Assembly (NCBI GenBank): GCA_009780025.1
Contig: WRAV01000004.1
Coordinates: forward strand, 1 to 64,000
Source of the DNA: Oscillospiraceae bacterium
GTDB taxonomy: Bacteria; Bacillota; Clostridia; Oscillospirales; Ruminococcaceae
Length of the DNA stretch: 64,000 nucleotides
Direction: 5' to 3'
Below the pieces are notes generated by a model. That model did no database searches. It was not told the DNA's origin and saw only the letters and a program-made list of their open reading frames with translations. The first letter of the stretch is position 1. Every line of letters begins with the position of its first letter. The position numbers and the translations under genes are program-made. Positions 9,102 to 20,765 of this stretch are shown piece by piece.

Positions 9102-11315
9102 TTACAATATGAGCTGTTCGCCCAGGTCATTCGCCTTTAGGAAGCTGCCGGTACTGGGCAACGTCTTAGTGCGAAAGCGATGAGAGTTTTCGAGCATCTC
9201 TTCCTTATAGGGCTGCACCGACTTTACCACGTTTTTGCGCAGGCTGAGCAACTGTACCCCCTGAGTGTTCTTGGTAGTTTTGGTCGAAATAGCACCACAG
9301 TGAACAATCAGCACACGTTCGTTGTTTGTGCGCATCAGGAATTCGCCGTCCTGCAGGGTTTGGAAAATCGCAACCGCCGGAGATTTGTCGCTGTAGGCTG
9401 CCAGCAGCTTTTTGCGTTTAGTCTTGGTTGCATAGCTACTCAGCTCTACTTTGGCGGCCTTACCGTTCTCAAAAAAGAAGAGCATATGCCCAGCAAAGTC
9501 TTTGGTGACCGCCATGAACAAGGCGCTCTCACCCTCATCCGTACCTAGTTTGGCTGGAATATAGTCACCCATGGCACTGGCCTTGCCGTCAGTAAAGTCA
9601 CTGGCGCTGGCCTTGTATACCTGCTGCTTGTCGGTGAAAAAGAGCAGCTGTGCGTTGTTGGTTGCAACCACTTCCTGGGCGACGACGTCGCCTTCCTTAA
9701 CCTTTTGCTCTCCGCTCATACGCAGAGACTGAGGAGTAATCTTTTTGAAGTAACCCTCCCGAGTGAAAAAGAGATGCACGGGGTAGTCGGGTGCCTCATC
9801 AATTATCTCATCTGCATCCTCATTGGACGGGTAGTAGAGCAGAGTTTTGCGTGGTTGGCCATATTTTTTGACCACCTCTTCCAGCTCGCTAATTATGATT
9901 GCTTTTATTTTTTTAGGGTCGCTGAGCGTCTTCTCAAGCCCAGCAATCTGCGACTTAAGTTGGTCAAGTTCTTCAAGCCGCCGCAAAATATGCTCGCGGT
10001 TTAGGTTGCGCAATCTCAGCTCGGCCACGTACTCAGCTTGGATTTTGTCAATGCCGAAGCCAATCATCAAATTGGGAACAACTTCGCTCTCCTGGGCAGT
10101 CTCCCTGACAATTTTGATGGCTTTGTCGATGTCCAGCAATATCTTGGAAAGCCCTAATAGCAGGTGGAGCTTCTGCTTTTTCTTATCCAGCTCATATGCC
10201 ACACGGCGTCGGACGCATTCCTGCCGGAAGGCCGTCCACTCCTCAAGCAGCTCGCCCACACCCATAACTCGGGGAGCTCCTCCAACCAACACGTTGAAGT
10301 TGCAAGAAAAACTGTCCTCCAGGGGTGTAAGCTTAAGTAGACGCTGCATCAGACGGTCGGGGTCGACACCGCGTCGCAAGTCAATCGTCAGCTTAAGACC
10401 GGAAAGGTCTGTCTCGTCGCGCATGTCCGAAATTTCCCGCAGCTTCCCCGCCTTCATAAGGTCTACGACTTTGTCCATAATCGCCTCTACCGTGGTAGTG
10501 GGGGGAATCTCAGTTATGTCTATGCAGTCGTTTGCTTTGTCATACGAATATCGGCAGCGCACTTTGACGCTTCCTCTCCCAGTCTCGAGAATCCGCCGTA
10601 TCTCTTCCTCTCGGTAGACAAGGTAACCGCCCCCTGAAAAATCCGGCGCCTTGAGGGTGTCCAGAATGTCGTGCTCTGGGTCTTTGAGCAGCGCGGCTGC
10701 GGTTTCACAGACTTCGCCTAAATTGAACGAGCATATGGAGGACGCCATGCCAACCGCAATGCCCATGTTCGCGTTAACCAAAACCGATGGGTACCGCACC
10801 GGGAAGAGAGTTGGCTCCTGCATCGTGCTGTCATAGTTGTCCACAAAGTCTACGGTGTCGCTATCTATCTCTTCAAAGAGTTCTCTGGCGATTGGGGCCA
10901 GCTTCGCCTCGGTATAGCGGGCGGCGGCATATGCCATATCACGCGAATAAGTCTTGCCAAAGTTGCCCTTGGAGTCCACATAAGGGTGCAGCAAGGCTTC
11001 ATTTCCCCGGGTCAAGCGTACCATCGTTTCATAAATAGCCGCGTCACCGTGAGGGTTTAGCCGCATAGTCTGCCCCACAATATTGGCGGATTTAGTCCGC
11101 GCACCACCAAGCAGCCCCATCTTATACATGGTATAGAGCAGCTTGCGGTGGGAGGGCTTAAATCCGTCTATCTCGGGTATCGCCCGGGAGACGATGACGC
11201 TCATGGCGTAGGGCATGTAGTTTTTCTCAAGGGTTTCGGTTATCGGCTGGTCAAGTACAAGGCCTGCATTTTCGATAACTGCTCCCTGTTCGGGTTCTTG
11301 TTTTTTGCGTGGCAA
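9102..11315 (-). CDS. parC: DNA topoisomerase IV subunit A-like
   Basis: GyrA/ParC catalytic motif AARYTEAKL; short C-terminal domain; next to parE. Confidence 0.9.
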   Translation of the reverse strand: MPRKKQEPEQGAVIENAGLVLDQPITETLEKNYMPYAMSVIVSRAIPEIDGFKPSHRKLLYTMYKMGLLGGARTKSANIVGQTMRLNPHGDAAIYETMVRLTRGNEALLHPYVDSKGNFGKTYSRDMAYAAARYTEAKLAPIARELFEEIDSDTVDFVDNYDSTMQEPTLFPVRYPSVLVNANMGIAVGMASSICSFNLGEVCETAAALLKDPEHDILDTLKAPDFSGGGYLVYREEEIRRILETGRGSVKVRCRYSYDKANDCIDITEIPPTTTVEAIMDKVVDLMKAGKLREISDMRDETDLSGLKLTIDLRRGVDPDRLMQRLLKLTPLEDSFSCNFNVLVGGAPRVMGVGELLEEWTAFRQECVRRRVAYELDKKKQKLHLLLGLSKILLDIDKAIKIVRETAQESEVVPNLMIGFGIDKIQAEYVAELRLRNLNREHILRRLEELDQLKSQIAGLEKTLSDPKKIKAIIISELEEVVKKYGQPRKTLLYYPSNEDADEIIDEAPDYPVHLFFTREGYFKKITPQSLRMSGEQKVKEGDVVAQEVVATNNAQLLFFTDKQQVYKASASDFTDGKASAMGDYIPAKLGTDEGESALFMAVTKDFAGHMLFFFENGKAAKVELSSYATKTKRKKLLAAYSDKSPAVAIFQTLQDGEFLMRTNNERVLIVHCGAISTKTTKNTQGVQLLSLRKNVVKSVQPYKEEMLENSHRFRTKTLPSTGSFLKANDLGEQLIL

Positions 11316-11368
11316 TGTGTGTGGTCACCCCTTTGGCTGTAGATAATGCTTGTTTTCTTCAGCAACAT

Positions 11369-11893
11369 TCAGCTGTTTCTTTCCATCAATAGTGTTGAAC
11401 CATCCCAATTTTCGAAGTTTAGCTCATCTGTAGCAGGTGAGTACACCACTTTGTCCCACCATATATCACCATAACGCACACCATAACCGGGAGGTATACC
11501 TGGCGAGCCGTATGCGCCTGGGCCTTCTGCTTGGGTAACGATAAATACTAATGAAAAATTTCCACCAGATTCTGTAATGCTTATATTGCCATACAGGCCC
11601 ACATCGCCTGACGAGTGCCTCCATGTTCCATCATTGTAAATGAATATAGGGTTACCTGCACCATCAGGCCAATCCCAAGTTCCGGCTAAGCTCTGGATAA
11701 TCTCATAATAATCAACTGTTACTTCACTGCGAACTTGCTCTTGCCCGTTTGTTTGTTGGTATGGTTGTTGCACGTCCTCCGTGACCGGATCGTCTTGCTG
11801 TATATAATCGCCTGCATCTTGAATTGCCGGTGTTTGTTCCCCATTCCCACTACAAGCAGCCAGAGCAAGCAGTATGAATTTTGCGTTTTGCAA
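11369..11893 (-). CDS. Putative lipoprotein, unknown function
   Basis: Short hydrophobic N-terminus with lipobox LAAC; TTG start preceded by GGGTGGAG. Confidence 0.6.
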   Translation of the reverse strand: MQNAKFILLALAACSGNGEQTPAIQDAGDYIQQDDPVTEDVQQPYQQTNGQEQVRSEVTVDYYEIIQSLAGTWDWPDGAGNPIFIYNDGTWRHSSGDVGLYGNISITESGGNFSLVFIVTQAEGPGAYGSPGIPPGYGVRYGDIWWDKVVYSPATDELNFENWDGSTLLMERNS

Positions 11894-11905
11894 TTACTCC
11901 ACCCC

Positions 11906-13888
11906 CTAACTAACATCCGCCACATCCAAATAATCCGGCCCCACAGTCGCAATAAACTCTTTGCGCGCCGCCAGGTTGTCGCCCAGCAGCACATCAAACA
12001 TCTCTGCCGTCGCTGCCGCGTCAGTCGGCGTCACTTTAATAAGCCGGCGAGTCTCGGGATTCATGGTGGTTAACCACATCATGTCCGGCTCATTTTCACC
12101 AAGGCCCTTCGAACGCTGGATAGTGAATTTCTGCCCCTCCAGCTGCGCCAGACACCGCGCCTTTTCAGCTTCGGAGTATGCGAAGTAAGTCTTGGTCCCA
12201 GCAGTTATCTCATAGAGCGGGCTCTCTGCAATATAAACACACCCCTGCTCAATCAGCGTGGGGGTCAGCCTGTAAAGCATGGTCAGTATCAGCGTACGAA
12301 TCTGGAAACCGTCCACGTCGGCGTCGGTGCAGATAACGACTTTGTTCCAACGCAGGTTGCTAAAATCGAAAGTCGCAAGGTCTTTGCTGGCCTTGTTGCG
12401 CACTTCCACCCCGCAACCAAGCACCTTGATTATATCGGTGATAATTTCGTTTTTAAAGATTTTATCATATTCAGCTTTGAGGCAGTTGAGGATTTTCCCA
12501 CGCACCGGAATAATTGCCTGGAACTCGCTATCTCGCCCTAGCTTGCAAGCTCCCAAAGCTGAGTCACCCTCGACGATATATATCTCTCGCTTGGCAAGAT
12601 CTTTGCTGCGGCAATCCACAAACTTTTGCACTCGACTAGTGACGTCAACGGCACCAGTCAGCTTTTTACGCAGGTTGAGCCGGGTCTTCTCCGCGTTTTC
12701 GCGGCTGCGCTTGTTTATAAGCACCTGCTCGGCAATCTTGCCCGCCTGCTCCGGATTTTCGAGGAAGTATACCTCTAGAGAGTATCGAAGAAACTCATTC
12801 ATCGCCTCGTAGATAAATTTGTTCGAGATCGCCTTCTTGGTCTGGTTGGCGTATGAGGTCACCGTCGAGAATGATGACGAGAATAGAACCAGACAGTCTT
12901 CCACGTCCTGAAATGTAATTTTGTTCTCGTTTTTGAAGTACTTGCCGGTCTGCTTGAGCAGGGTGTCAATCTGGCCGGTAAAAGCAACCTTGACCGCCCT
13001 GTCCGGCGAGCCGCCGTGCTCGAGGAAACTGGAGTTGTGGCTATACTCAAGCAGCTGCTTCTGGTTGCTAAAGCAAAAAGCTACGCTCAGTTTAACTTTG
13101 TAATCAGGCTTGTCCTCCCGGTCACGGCCCACCCGCTCGGCCTGCCAAAACTGTATCGGCGTCAGGGTGTCCTCCCCCGCAAGCTCCTTCACATAGTCGA
13201 CAATACCATGCTCGTATACACAGTCACCCTCAATAAAGCTACCATCAGGCTGCTCGACCCGCAGTAAGAAAGTCACCCCCGCGTTTACAACAGCCTGACG
13301 GCGCAGCGTCTCAAGGTAGTATTCGTCGGGGATTTTTATGTCGGTGAACACTTGTATGTCCGGCTTCCATTTGATAGTGGTGCCGGTTTTCTTTGTAGTT
13401 ACCGGCTGCTTTTGCATCTCGCCCACAATCTCGCCATGCTCAAAGTGGAGGTTGTAGCGCTGGCCTTCGCGGAGGATTTCAACGTCCATGTACTCGGATG
13501 CGTACTGGGTTGCGCAAAGCCCCAGACCGTTCAGCCCAAGTGAGTAGCCGTAGTCTTCGGCCTCGAATTTACCACCTGCGTACAACTCACAGAAGATAAG
13601 CTCCCAGTTGTACTTTTCTTCGTTTTGGTTCCAGTCCACAGGTATCCCCCGGCCAAAGTCCTGAATCTGCACAGAGTGGTCAAGGAATTTGGTGACAATG
13701 ATCTTGTCCCCATAGCCCAGCCGCGCTTCGTCCACTGAATTTGAGAGTATCTCAAACACCGAGTGCTGGCAGCCCTCCAGCCCATCCGAGCCGAAAATGA
13801 CCCCCGGGCGCTTGCGAACCCGGTCTGCCCCCTTTAGCGCGGAGATTGATTCGTTTGTGTACTGAGTGTCTTTGCGTTTTGCGCTCAT
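11906..13888 (-). CDS. parE: DNA topoisomerase IV subunit B-like
   Basis: GHKL motifs, YIVEGDSALG and DADVDG TOPRIM motifs. Confidence 0.92.
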   Translation of the reverse strand: MSAKRKDTQYTNESISALKGADRVRKRPGVIFGSDGLEGCQHSVFEILSNSVDEARLGYGDKIIVTKFLDHSVQIQDFGRGIPVDWNQNEEKYNWELIFCELYAGGKFEAEDYGYSLGLNGLGLCATQYASEYMDVEILREGQRYNLHFEHGEIVGEMQKQPVTTKKTGTTIKWKPDIQVFTDIKIPDEYYLETLRRQAVVNAGVTFLLRVEQPDGSFIEGDCVYEHGIVDYVKELAGEDTLTPIQFWQAERVGRDREDKPDYKVKLSVAFCFSNQKQLLEYSHNSSFLEHGGSPDRAVKVAFTGQIDTLLKQTGKYFKNENKITFQDVEDCLVLFSSSFSTVTSYANQTKKAISNKFIYEAMNEFLRYSLEVYFLENPEQAGKIAEQVLINKRSRENAEKTRLNLRKKLTGAVDVTSRVQKFVDCRSKDLAKREIYIVEGDSALGACKLGRDSEFQAIIPVRGKILNCLKAEYDKIFKNEIITDIIKVLGCGVEVRNKASKDLATFDFSNLRWNKVVICTDADVDGFQIRTLILTMLYRLTPTLIEQGCVYIAESPLYEITAGTKTYFAYSEAEKARCLAQLEGQKFTIQRSKGLGENEPDMMWLTTMNPETRRLIKVTPTDAAATAEMFDVLLGDNLAARKEFIATVGPDYLDVADVS

Positions 13889-13945
13889 CTATTTCCTCCA
13901 TGATGGATTTTCAATCGACCCGCCTTATTTTGTAGATAACGCTTA

Positions 13946-14457
13946 TTATGCGTCTTGTTCCCGTTTTCCTTTGCGCGGTGCGATTATTCTAAGATTGGTA
14001 ATTATTGCCGCAAAAATGAGTCCTGCGAGAATGGCAGGTATCATAAAAGCGCCTATCATGGGCCTGGGAGGTCTATCTCTGACTATTCTGTTCGGATTAT
14101 CGGGGTCAAAACGAACCGCGATTTCAGCTTCCCGTCTTACGCTGTCAGGACTTGCTTCAATTCTATAATTACTTGTAAAAACCTCACCGTTTACTTCAAT
14201 CTCTACAGTAAGGAAATCACTACCGCGGCCACGAGCGGCTGGGTTTGCTCCTATTCCAGTACTTTGTTGCACACGAACAACAGTACCTGTAGTTCGTTCC
14301 CAGTTTACATAGCTATAATTGCGAATATGCGCTTCCCATACAGAATGAATCGTCGTGCCGACAATTGCACCGGCAGCCAAAACACAAATAAAAACTCGCT
14401 GCCACTTTGGTAAATCCCTAAAGTTGCGCCTGCCTTTTTTGGCTCTGTATTTGACAT
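13946..14457 (-). CDS. DUF3592-like membrane protein; SD-preceded ATG is in a different frame from the body (possible -1 frameshift or indel)
   Basis: Body frame: LPKWQRVFICVLAAGAIVG...TTGTVVRVQQ...VRFDPDNPNRIV; ATG at 14457 is 14 nt after the upstream stop and preceded by AGGAGAG but is in the other frame. Confidence 0.6.
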
Positions 14458-14471
14458 GCTCTCTCCTATTG

Positions 14472-15290
14472 CTAAACAATTCGCAGCGTTGTCGGCTTGC
14501 GGCCTCGGTAAAATGTAAAGTGTTCGTACCCCAGACCGGAGAGCAGCTCCATTGCCTGGGCAACGCCCACCCCCACGCTGTCTGCCTGATGGGCCGCCGA
14601 ACCGATTGTTACAAGCTCACCGCCCAACTCTTTGTAGCGCGCCAGCACCCAGGTGGGCAAAAGCGCATCCTCAAGCAGGCCGCCCAACCCGCAAGCGCCC
14701 ATCTCTAGGGCCTTGCCCTTTTCTACCAGCATCTTTAGCAGCTCGTCCACTTGCTCCCTGTATGGGTCTATGCTGAGGCGAGGGCCGTCTTTAAGTGCAG
14801 CGTGGCGGACCGGGTAATTCATATGGGCCAGGCTGTCAAAACCGCCCCATTTTACAAGCTCTACCTGATCTTCAAAGTATTCGATCATCAGAGTACGGCG
14901 CCGGTCTTCGGTAAGTGTGGCGTAATCAAATTCAGAGAAGTGCTCACCTTGCCTGGAATAATGGCAAGCGCCCAATACGAAGTCGTAGGGGTATAGGCCC
15001 AACGCCTGCTCTGCCACGTCATACAGACCGGGGAAGACTCCGAGCTCCACCCCAAAGCTGAGTGTCATCCGGTGCCGGAAAGCAGCGCTTACTTTGGCTG
15101 TATCCACCGCGCTCTGGTAAACACGGGTTTTATACTCGGCTTCGGCAAAGCCAAGGCACTCGACGTGGTCGGTTACCGCCATTCCCATCAAACCTACTTC
15201 CTCGGCCTGCTGGGCCAAATACATCAGCGAGTGCTCCCCGCCCTGGGAGTTGTTTGAGTGCATATGGCTGTCAAATAGGTTATGGTACAC
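14472..15290 (-). CDS. PHP-domain phosphatase, histidinol-phosphatase-like
   Basis: MYHNLFDSHMHSNNSQGG and other PHP motifs. Confidence 0.85.
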   Translation of the reverse strand: MYHNLFDSHMHSNNSQGGEHSLMYLAQQAEEVGLMGMAVTDHVECLGFAEAEYKTRVYQSAVDTAKVSAAFRHRMTLSFGVELGVFPGLYDVAEQALGLYPYDFVLGACHYSRQGEHFSEFDYATLTEDRRRTLMIEYFEDQVELVKWGGFDSLAHMNYPVRHAALKDGPRLSIDPYREQVDELLKMLVEKGKALEMGACGLGGLLEDALLPTWVLARYKELGGELVTIGSAAHQADSVGVGVAQAMELLSGLGYEHFTFYRGRKPTTLRIV

Positions 15291-15322
15291 TCTCTTTCCC
15301 CCTTAGGCTGATATAGCCATTA

Positions 15323-15485
15323 AACTTGAAAGGCGTCCCTTGCTTTTTAAGTTTACACACTCACAGAGTGTGTGGCGGCAACGCCGTAAATGGCGTATAC
15401 ACGGGTAGCCAGTGTGGAACACTGACTGCGGCTGCCCTTGCCGCAGCTTCAAAAGTGTACTTCTTTTGAAGTGAAGCAAGTATAT
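15323..15485. repeat. Structured intergenic element, copy B
   Basis: Core CGTATACACGG at 15394-15404, flanking hairpins and CTTCAAAAGTGtaCTTCTTTTGAAG. Confidence 0.85.
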
Positions 15486-15735
15486 TCTTGCAGCTTTTAT
15501 GCTTGCTATCTTTTGTGGTATACTGGTATAATGGTGCAGTTGACAGCGAATGAATTCGCTTTGCGGATAATACTGCCACTAATTTAGGCCACCATTAATA
15601 ATAACCCCTATACCTGGGCAAGTCAACCGAATATCTGCCCGCGCAACTATAAATTCGTAAAAATCGTCGTATCTTCCAATCTCTCCGTCGCGCGCACAAG
15701 GATTTTTACTCCCCACACTTTGGAGGTTTTTGAGA

Positions 15736-17538
15736 ATGCATAATATAATCCGCCTGACGGCCGCCATCAACAAAGTAAGTTGCGCAGACCCCGCCGACTG
15801 CCTGAAGGAGAGCAAGTCCCTCCTGTTCGAGCGCACTATTGGGGACTTCGACATAATGATCTTTCCGCAGCTCAGCTTGTGCTCGCCCAGCTGCGGAGAC
15901 TTATTCGCCTCTACCGTGCTGACCCAGCAATGCTCCGCCGCCCTTGACCAGCTGCGGGCCGCCAGCCTGGGCCGGGAAGGCTACGTAATCGCCGGCTTTG
16001 TTATGGAAGACTGCGGCAAACCTGTAAGCGCCATGGCAGTGCTGCACAAGGGACAACTTCTCGGAATTCTGCCCACCTGCGATAACCCTGGGACTCTGGC
16101 CACTAATGTGTATTCCGATTACATTCTGCCGCCGAGCACAGTCTTTTCCTGCGGCGGACTTCGCTTTTCTGTCGTGAGTTGCGCGCTCTCCTGTCTCGCC
16201 ACACGGGTGGCAGAAGCCGCGCGCACCGGCTGCGAGCTTATACTTGTGCCCAGCTACTCCCCCGCTTTCGCCGGGCAAGAGGGCGAAGTGCTAAGCTTGA
16301 TTGCCGGTCTCAGTCGATCATTAGGAGTTGCAATAGCTGTGGTAAACGGCGGGGTAGGCGACACTTCTTCCCCTTATGTCTACAGGGGATTTGTCAGCGT
16401 ATTTGAATGCGGGTCCGAGCTTGCATACATGCAGGCCGGGAGCGAGAGCGTTAGTTGCACTGCGGATATTGATGTTGACGTCATCCGCGCCCGCAAACAG
16501 GAAAAAAACTGCCCCACGCCCTTCCACGGTATTCCCGCCGGCAAAAGCAAACCCGGGCTCTTCCGCCCTATTGAACGGATACCCTTCCTGCCTTCGTTGG
16601 GACGAGAAGCCTACCTCACCGACCTGTTCAGCCTTCAAGTGCGCTCCCTTGCAGCCCGCATGAAGAACACCGGGACAACCAAACTTGTGCTGGGCGTCTC
16701 CGGCGGTCTGGACTCGACCGCGGCCCTGCTGGTCTGCGTCAAGGCGGTCGACAATTTGGGGCTTGGGCGAGAAGGTATCATAGGCGTCACCCTGCCCGGT
16801 CTGGGCACGAGCGAGCACACCCATTACAACGCTTTGCGGCTGATGGAAAACCTTGGCGTTACCATGAGGGAGGTCTCGATCCGCAGGGCGGTCGAACAAC
16901 ACTTTGAGGATATCGACCACAGTGGCGAACAGGACTTCGTGTACGAAAACGCCCAAGCCCGAGAACGCACGCAGGTGCTGTTTGATATCGCTAACTCCGC
17001 TTCTGCGATTGTTGTGGGCACCGGAGACTTGAGCGAGGCCGCCCTGGGTTTTTGCACATACGGCGGCGACCATCTGGCCGGCTACAATGTGAATATCTGC
17101 GTCAGCAAAACGGTCTTGCGCGAGCTCACCCGGCATATCTGCGAGACCGGGCTGGTCGAAAACGTCCAATATGTCGTGCAGAGTATCTTGGCTACCCCAA
17201 TTTCCCCAGAACTTTTGCCCCCGCAGGATGGCCTGATCACACAGAAAACCGAGGACATCCTGGGTCCGTACGAGCTCCTCGACTTCTTTATCTACCACTT
17301 TGTCGGGAATAAAATGCGCCCCTCCAAGATTTTCTTCTACGCGTGTAAAGCCTTTAGCGAGCTCGGCGACGACTTTATCCGCGAAAAGCTTGTGATGTTT
17401 ATCAAGCGGTTTTGCGGCTCACAGTTCAAGCGCTCTTGCGCGCCGGACAGCGCAAGCATTACCAGAGTCAACCTAAACGGCATCAACTTCCAAATGCCCT
17501 CAGACCTCAACCCGGCCTTCCTGTTGCGGGATTTGTAG
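15736..17538 (+). CDS. nadE: Glutamine-dependent NAD+ synthetase
   Basis: N-terminal nitrilase-like domain plus LGVSGGLDSTAALLV ATP-binding motif. Confidence 0.92.
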   Translation: MHNIIRLTAAINKVSCADPADCLKESKSLLFERTIGDFDIMIFPQLSLCSPSCGDLFASTVLTQQCSAALDQLRAASLGREGYVIAGFVMEDCGKPVSAMAVLHKGQLLGILPTCDNPGTLATNVYSDYILPPSTVFSCGGLRFSVVSCALSCLATRVAEAARTGCELILVPSYSPAFAGQEGEVLSLIAGLSRSLGVAIAVVNGGVGDTSSPYVYRGFVSVFECGSELAYMQAGSESVSCTADIDVDVIRARKQEKNCPTPFHGIPAGKSKPGLFRPIERIPFLPSLGREAYLTDLFSLQVRSLAARMKNTGTTKLVLGVSGGLDSTAALLVCVKAVDNLGLGREGIIGVTLPGLGTSEHTHYNALRLMENLGVTMREVSIRRAVEQHFEDIDHSGEQDFVYENAQARERTQVLFDIANSASAIVVGTGDLSEAALGFCTYGGDHLAGYNVNICVSKTVLRELTRHICETGLVENVQYVVQSILATPISPELLPPQDGLITQKTEDILGPYELLDFFIYHFVGNKMRPSKIFFYACKAFSELGDDFIREKLVMFIKRFCGSQFKRSCAPDSASITRVNLNGINFQMPSDLNPAFLLRDL

Positions 17539-17603
17539 TGGCATATTCTCCGCCCCTTTCGCGAATACTAACCATATTCACAAAGCCAAAGGAGGCCAAT
17601 AGA

Positions 17604-18044
17604 ATGCAACAGCAAAACCAGGACGCTACCCTGCTTGAACAGGTATACCACAGCGCCGAAATGGGGGAGCGCGGCACCGAGCTCCTTATAAAAAAATCCA
17701 AGGACGGCGGGTTGAGCTCTAAGCTGGGCGAGTTTAGAGACGAGTACGCCAGCATCAAAAAGGATGCCGCCGATCAGCTCTCCGCCCACGGGAAGGCTCC
17801 CAAGAAAGCCAGCACCCTAGAAACCTCCGCCCAGTGGATGGGCGTGCAGCTCTCCACTCTGGCTGACCAGAGCCCCGCCCGGATGGCCGAGATGCTCGTT
17901 ACCGGCAGCGCAAAGAATATTATTAAAGGCATCGAAGACATAAAGCAGAACCATGAAGCCCAGCACCAGACACGCAAACTTGCCGGACGGCTGGTCGCCC
18001 TGGAAAACGACAGCTTTAACGCCATGAAGACCTATCTCAACTAG
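17604..18044 (+). CDS. Small helical hypothetical protein (possibly ferritin-like/DUF2383-type)
   Basis: ATG 17604 with RBS AGGAGG; helical composition. Confidence 0.6.
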   Translation: MQQQNQDATLLEQVYHSAEMGERGTELLIKKSKDGGLSSKLGEFRDEYASIKKDAADQLSAHGKAPKKASTLETSAQWMGVQLSTLADQSPARMAEMLVTGSAKNIIKGIEDIKQNHEAQHQTRKLAGRLVALENDSFNAMKTYLN

Positions 18045-18051
18045 ATATGGT

Positions 18052-18086
18052 AAAAGCGGGCGAACTGTGTTCGCCCGCTTTTTTAA
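18052..18086 (+). terminator. Rho-independent terminator
   Basis: aaaagcgggcgaac-tgt-gttcgcccgctttttt. Confidence 0.85.
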
Positions 18087-18202
18087 AGTAGCGTAAATAC
18101 CATTGACCAAGGATGCAAAATAGCCCTTCCTTTTTCGTCCATATTCTGCTATAATACTCAAAGAAAAAGAATGCGAAAAACTCTATGATGCGGAGCGCGT
18201 AG

Positions 18203-19555
<1,353 letters not shown>

Positions 19556-19570
19556 AATACCAACTTATCA

Positions 19571-19618
19571 AAGGCAGGTGGAGCGAGAAATATCTCGCCC
19601 CACCTGCCTTTTGCTTTG
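19571..19618 (+). terminator. Terminator after eno
   Basis: ggcaggtggagcgaga-aatat-ctcgccccacctgcc followed by tttt. Confidence 0.8.
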
Positions 19619-19626
19619 GCATAAAG

Positions 19627-20718
19627 TTAATCAGCTTTACATTTATTTTTTTGATATACAATCTCTCCGGGGCACTTTGTGTAGTCTATCCGCCACTGAC
19701 ACGCCTCGCAATTTAAGCAGATTCCGGTGTTGTCACCTGACCGGGCGTCGTTTGCCCAACTTGGGTTAACCAGCACTCCCCGACCGATATTAACCATATC
19801 TATTTCTGTTTCGGACAGGATATCCCGTGCCATCTGCGCGCTCGTAATGCGGTAAACACCAAATACCGGCACTTTGACCAGCTTCTTGATGCGCTGCGCA
19901 GCGTAGATTGGCGGCGGGAACTGGTAAGACTCAGGCAGCTGGTCGGGGATTTGCTCTGACTCGCCATAGGAAACATTGAGAAAATCATATCCCGCGTCTG
20001 CTAAAGCCAAAGCATTACGAAACCCATCGTCCAGTGTCGGCTCAAATCCGCCCATCCTAATACCTATAATCGGGCCGGAACCGACTGCGGCGCGGATTTT
20101 CCCCAGCGTCTCCACGGCGAACAGCGCGGGATTCTCCCCATAGGCGTCAGTTCGGTGGTTGGCACTTTTGCTTAGGAAGTTGCCGATTAAATATCCGTGC
20201 GTTCCGTGCAATTCGATTCCATCGTAGCCTGCCCTAACCGCCCGCACAGCCGCCGACACAAACTGCTCTTGGATAATCTCAATTTCCTCAATTCCCAGCG
20301 GACGTGAGGTTTTATGTATTGCCGGGCGTATGTTTCTGGGTTCGCTAAAGCCATTCAAAGTGTGGACGCTTGGTCCGACCGAATCGTAATGGCTTTTAAC
20401 GCCCGAGTGCTGAAGCTGGATAAATATTTTACTTCCGGCTCGATGGACTGCTTCTACCATCCGGCTAAGCCCTTCGATATGCCCGTCCCGCCAAATGCCG
20501 AGCATGTCGGGAACCCATCGCCCCTGTTCGCTGATACTTGTCGCTTCCTGGATGATAAGACCGTTGCCGCCCTGCGCAACACGTTCGTAGTGACATATGT
20601 GCATGTCGGAAACTGCCCCGTCCTCCTTTGCCCAATAATAGCGAATCATTGCAGGAACCGCAATGCGGTTTTTGATTGTCAGATGGCGAATCTGCACAGA
20701 TTTAAACAAAGGATCCAT
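19627..20718 (-). CDS. OYE-family NADH:flavin oxidoreductase
   Basis: Old-yellow-enzyme motifs (LFIQLQHSGVKS, GYDGIELHGTHGYLIGNFLS) with C-terminal CLNCEACQ Cys cluster. Confidence 0.88.
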   Translation of the reverse strand: MDPLFKSVQIRHLTIKNRIAVPAMIRYYWAKEDGAVSDMHICHYERVAQGGNGLIIQEATSISEQGRWVPDMLGIWRDGHIEGLSRMVEAVHRAGSKIFIQLQHSGVKSHYDSVGPSVHTLNGFSEPRNIRPAIHKTSRPLGIEEIEIIQEQFVSAAVRAVRAGYDGIELHGTHGYLIGNFLSKSANHRTDAYGENPALFAVETLGKIRAAVGSGPIIGIRMGGFEPTLDDGFRNALALADAGYDFLNVSYGESEQIPDQLPESYQFPPPIYAAQRIKKLVKVPVFGVYRITSAQMARDILSETEIDMVNIGRGVLVNPSWANDARSGDNTGICLNCEACQWRIDYTKCPGEIVYQKNKCKAD

Positions 20719-20765
20719 GGTCGCTATCTTCCTTTCTTTTTTTGCTGCCCATCAAATCTTAACTT

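Noticed and set aside
15361-15579. - strand ORF ending VYTPFTALPPHTL and a similar ending (VYTSPAALPHTL) in ORF 49320-49652
   Set aside because: The shared peptides come from translating the structured repeat in the same register; the covarying hairpins explain the similarity better than coding.
16321-17298. 325 aa - strand ORF opposite nadE
   Set aside because: Fully antisense to nadE with low-information sequence.
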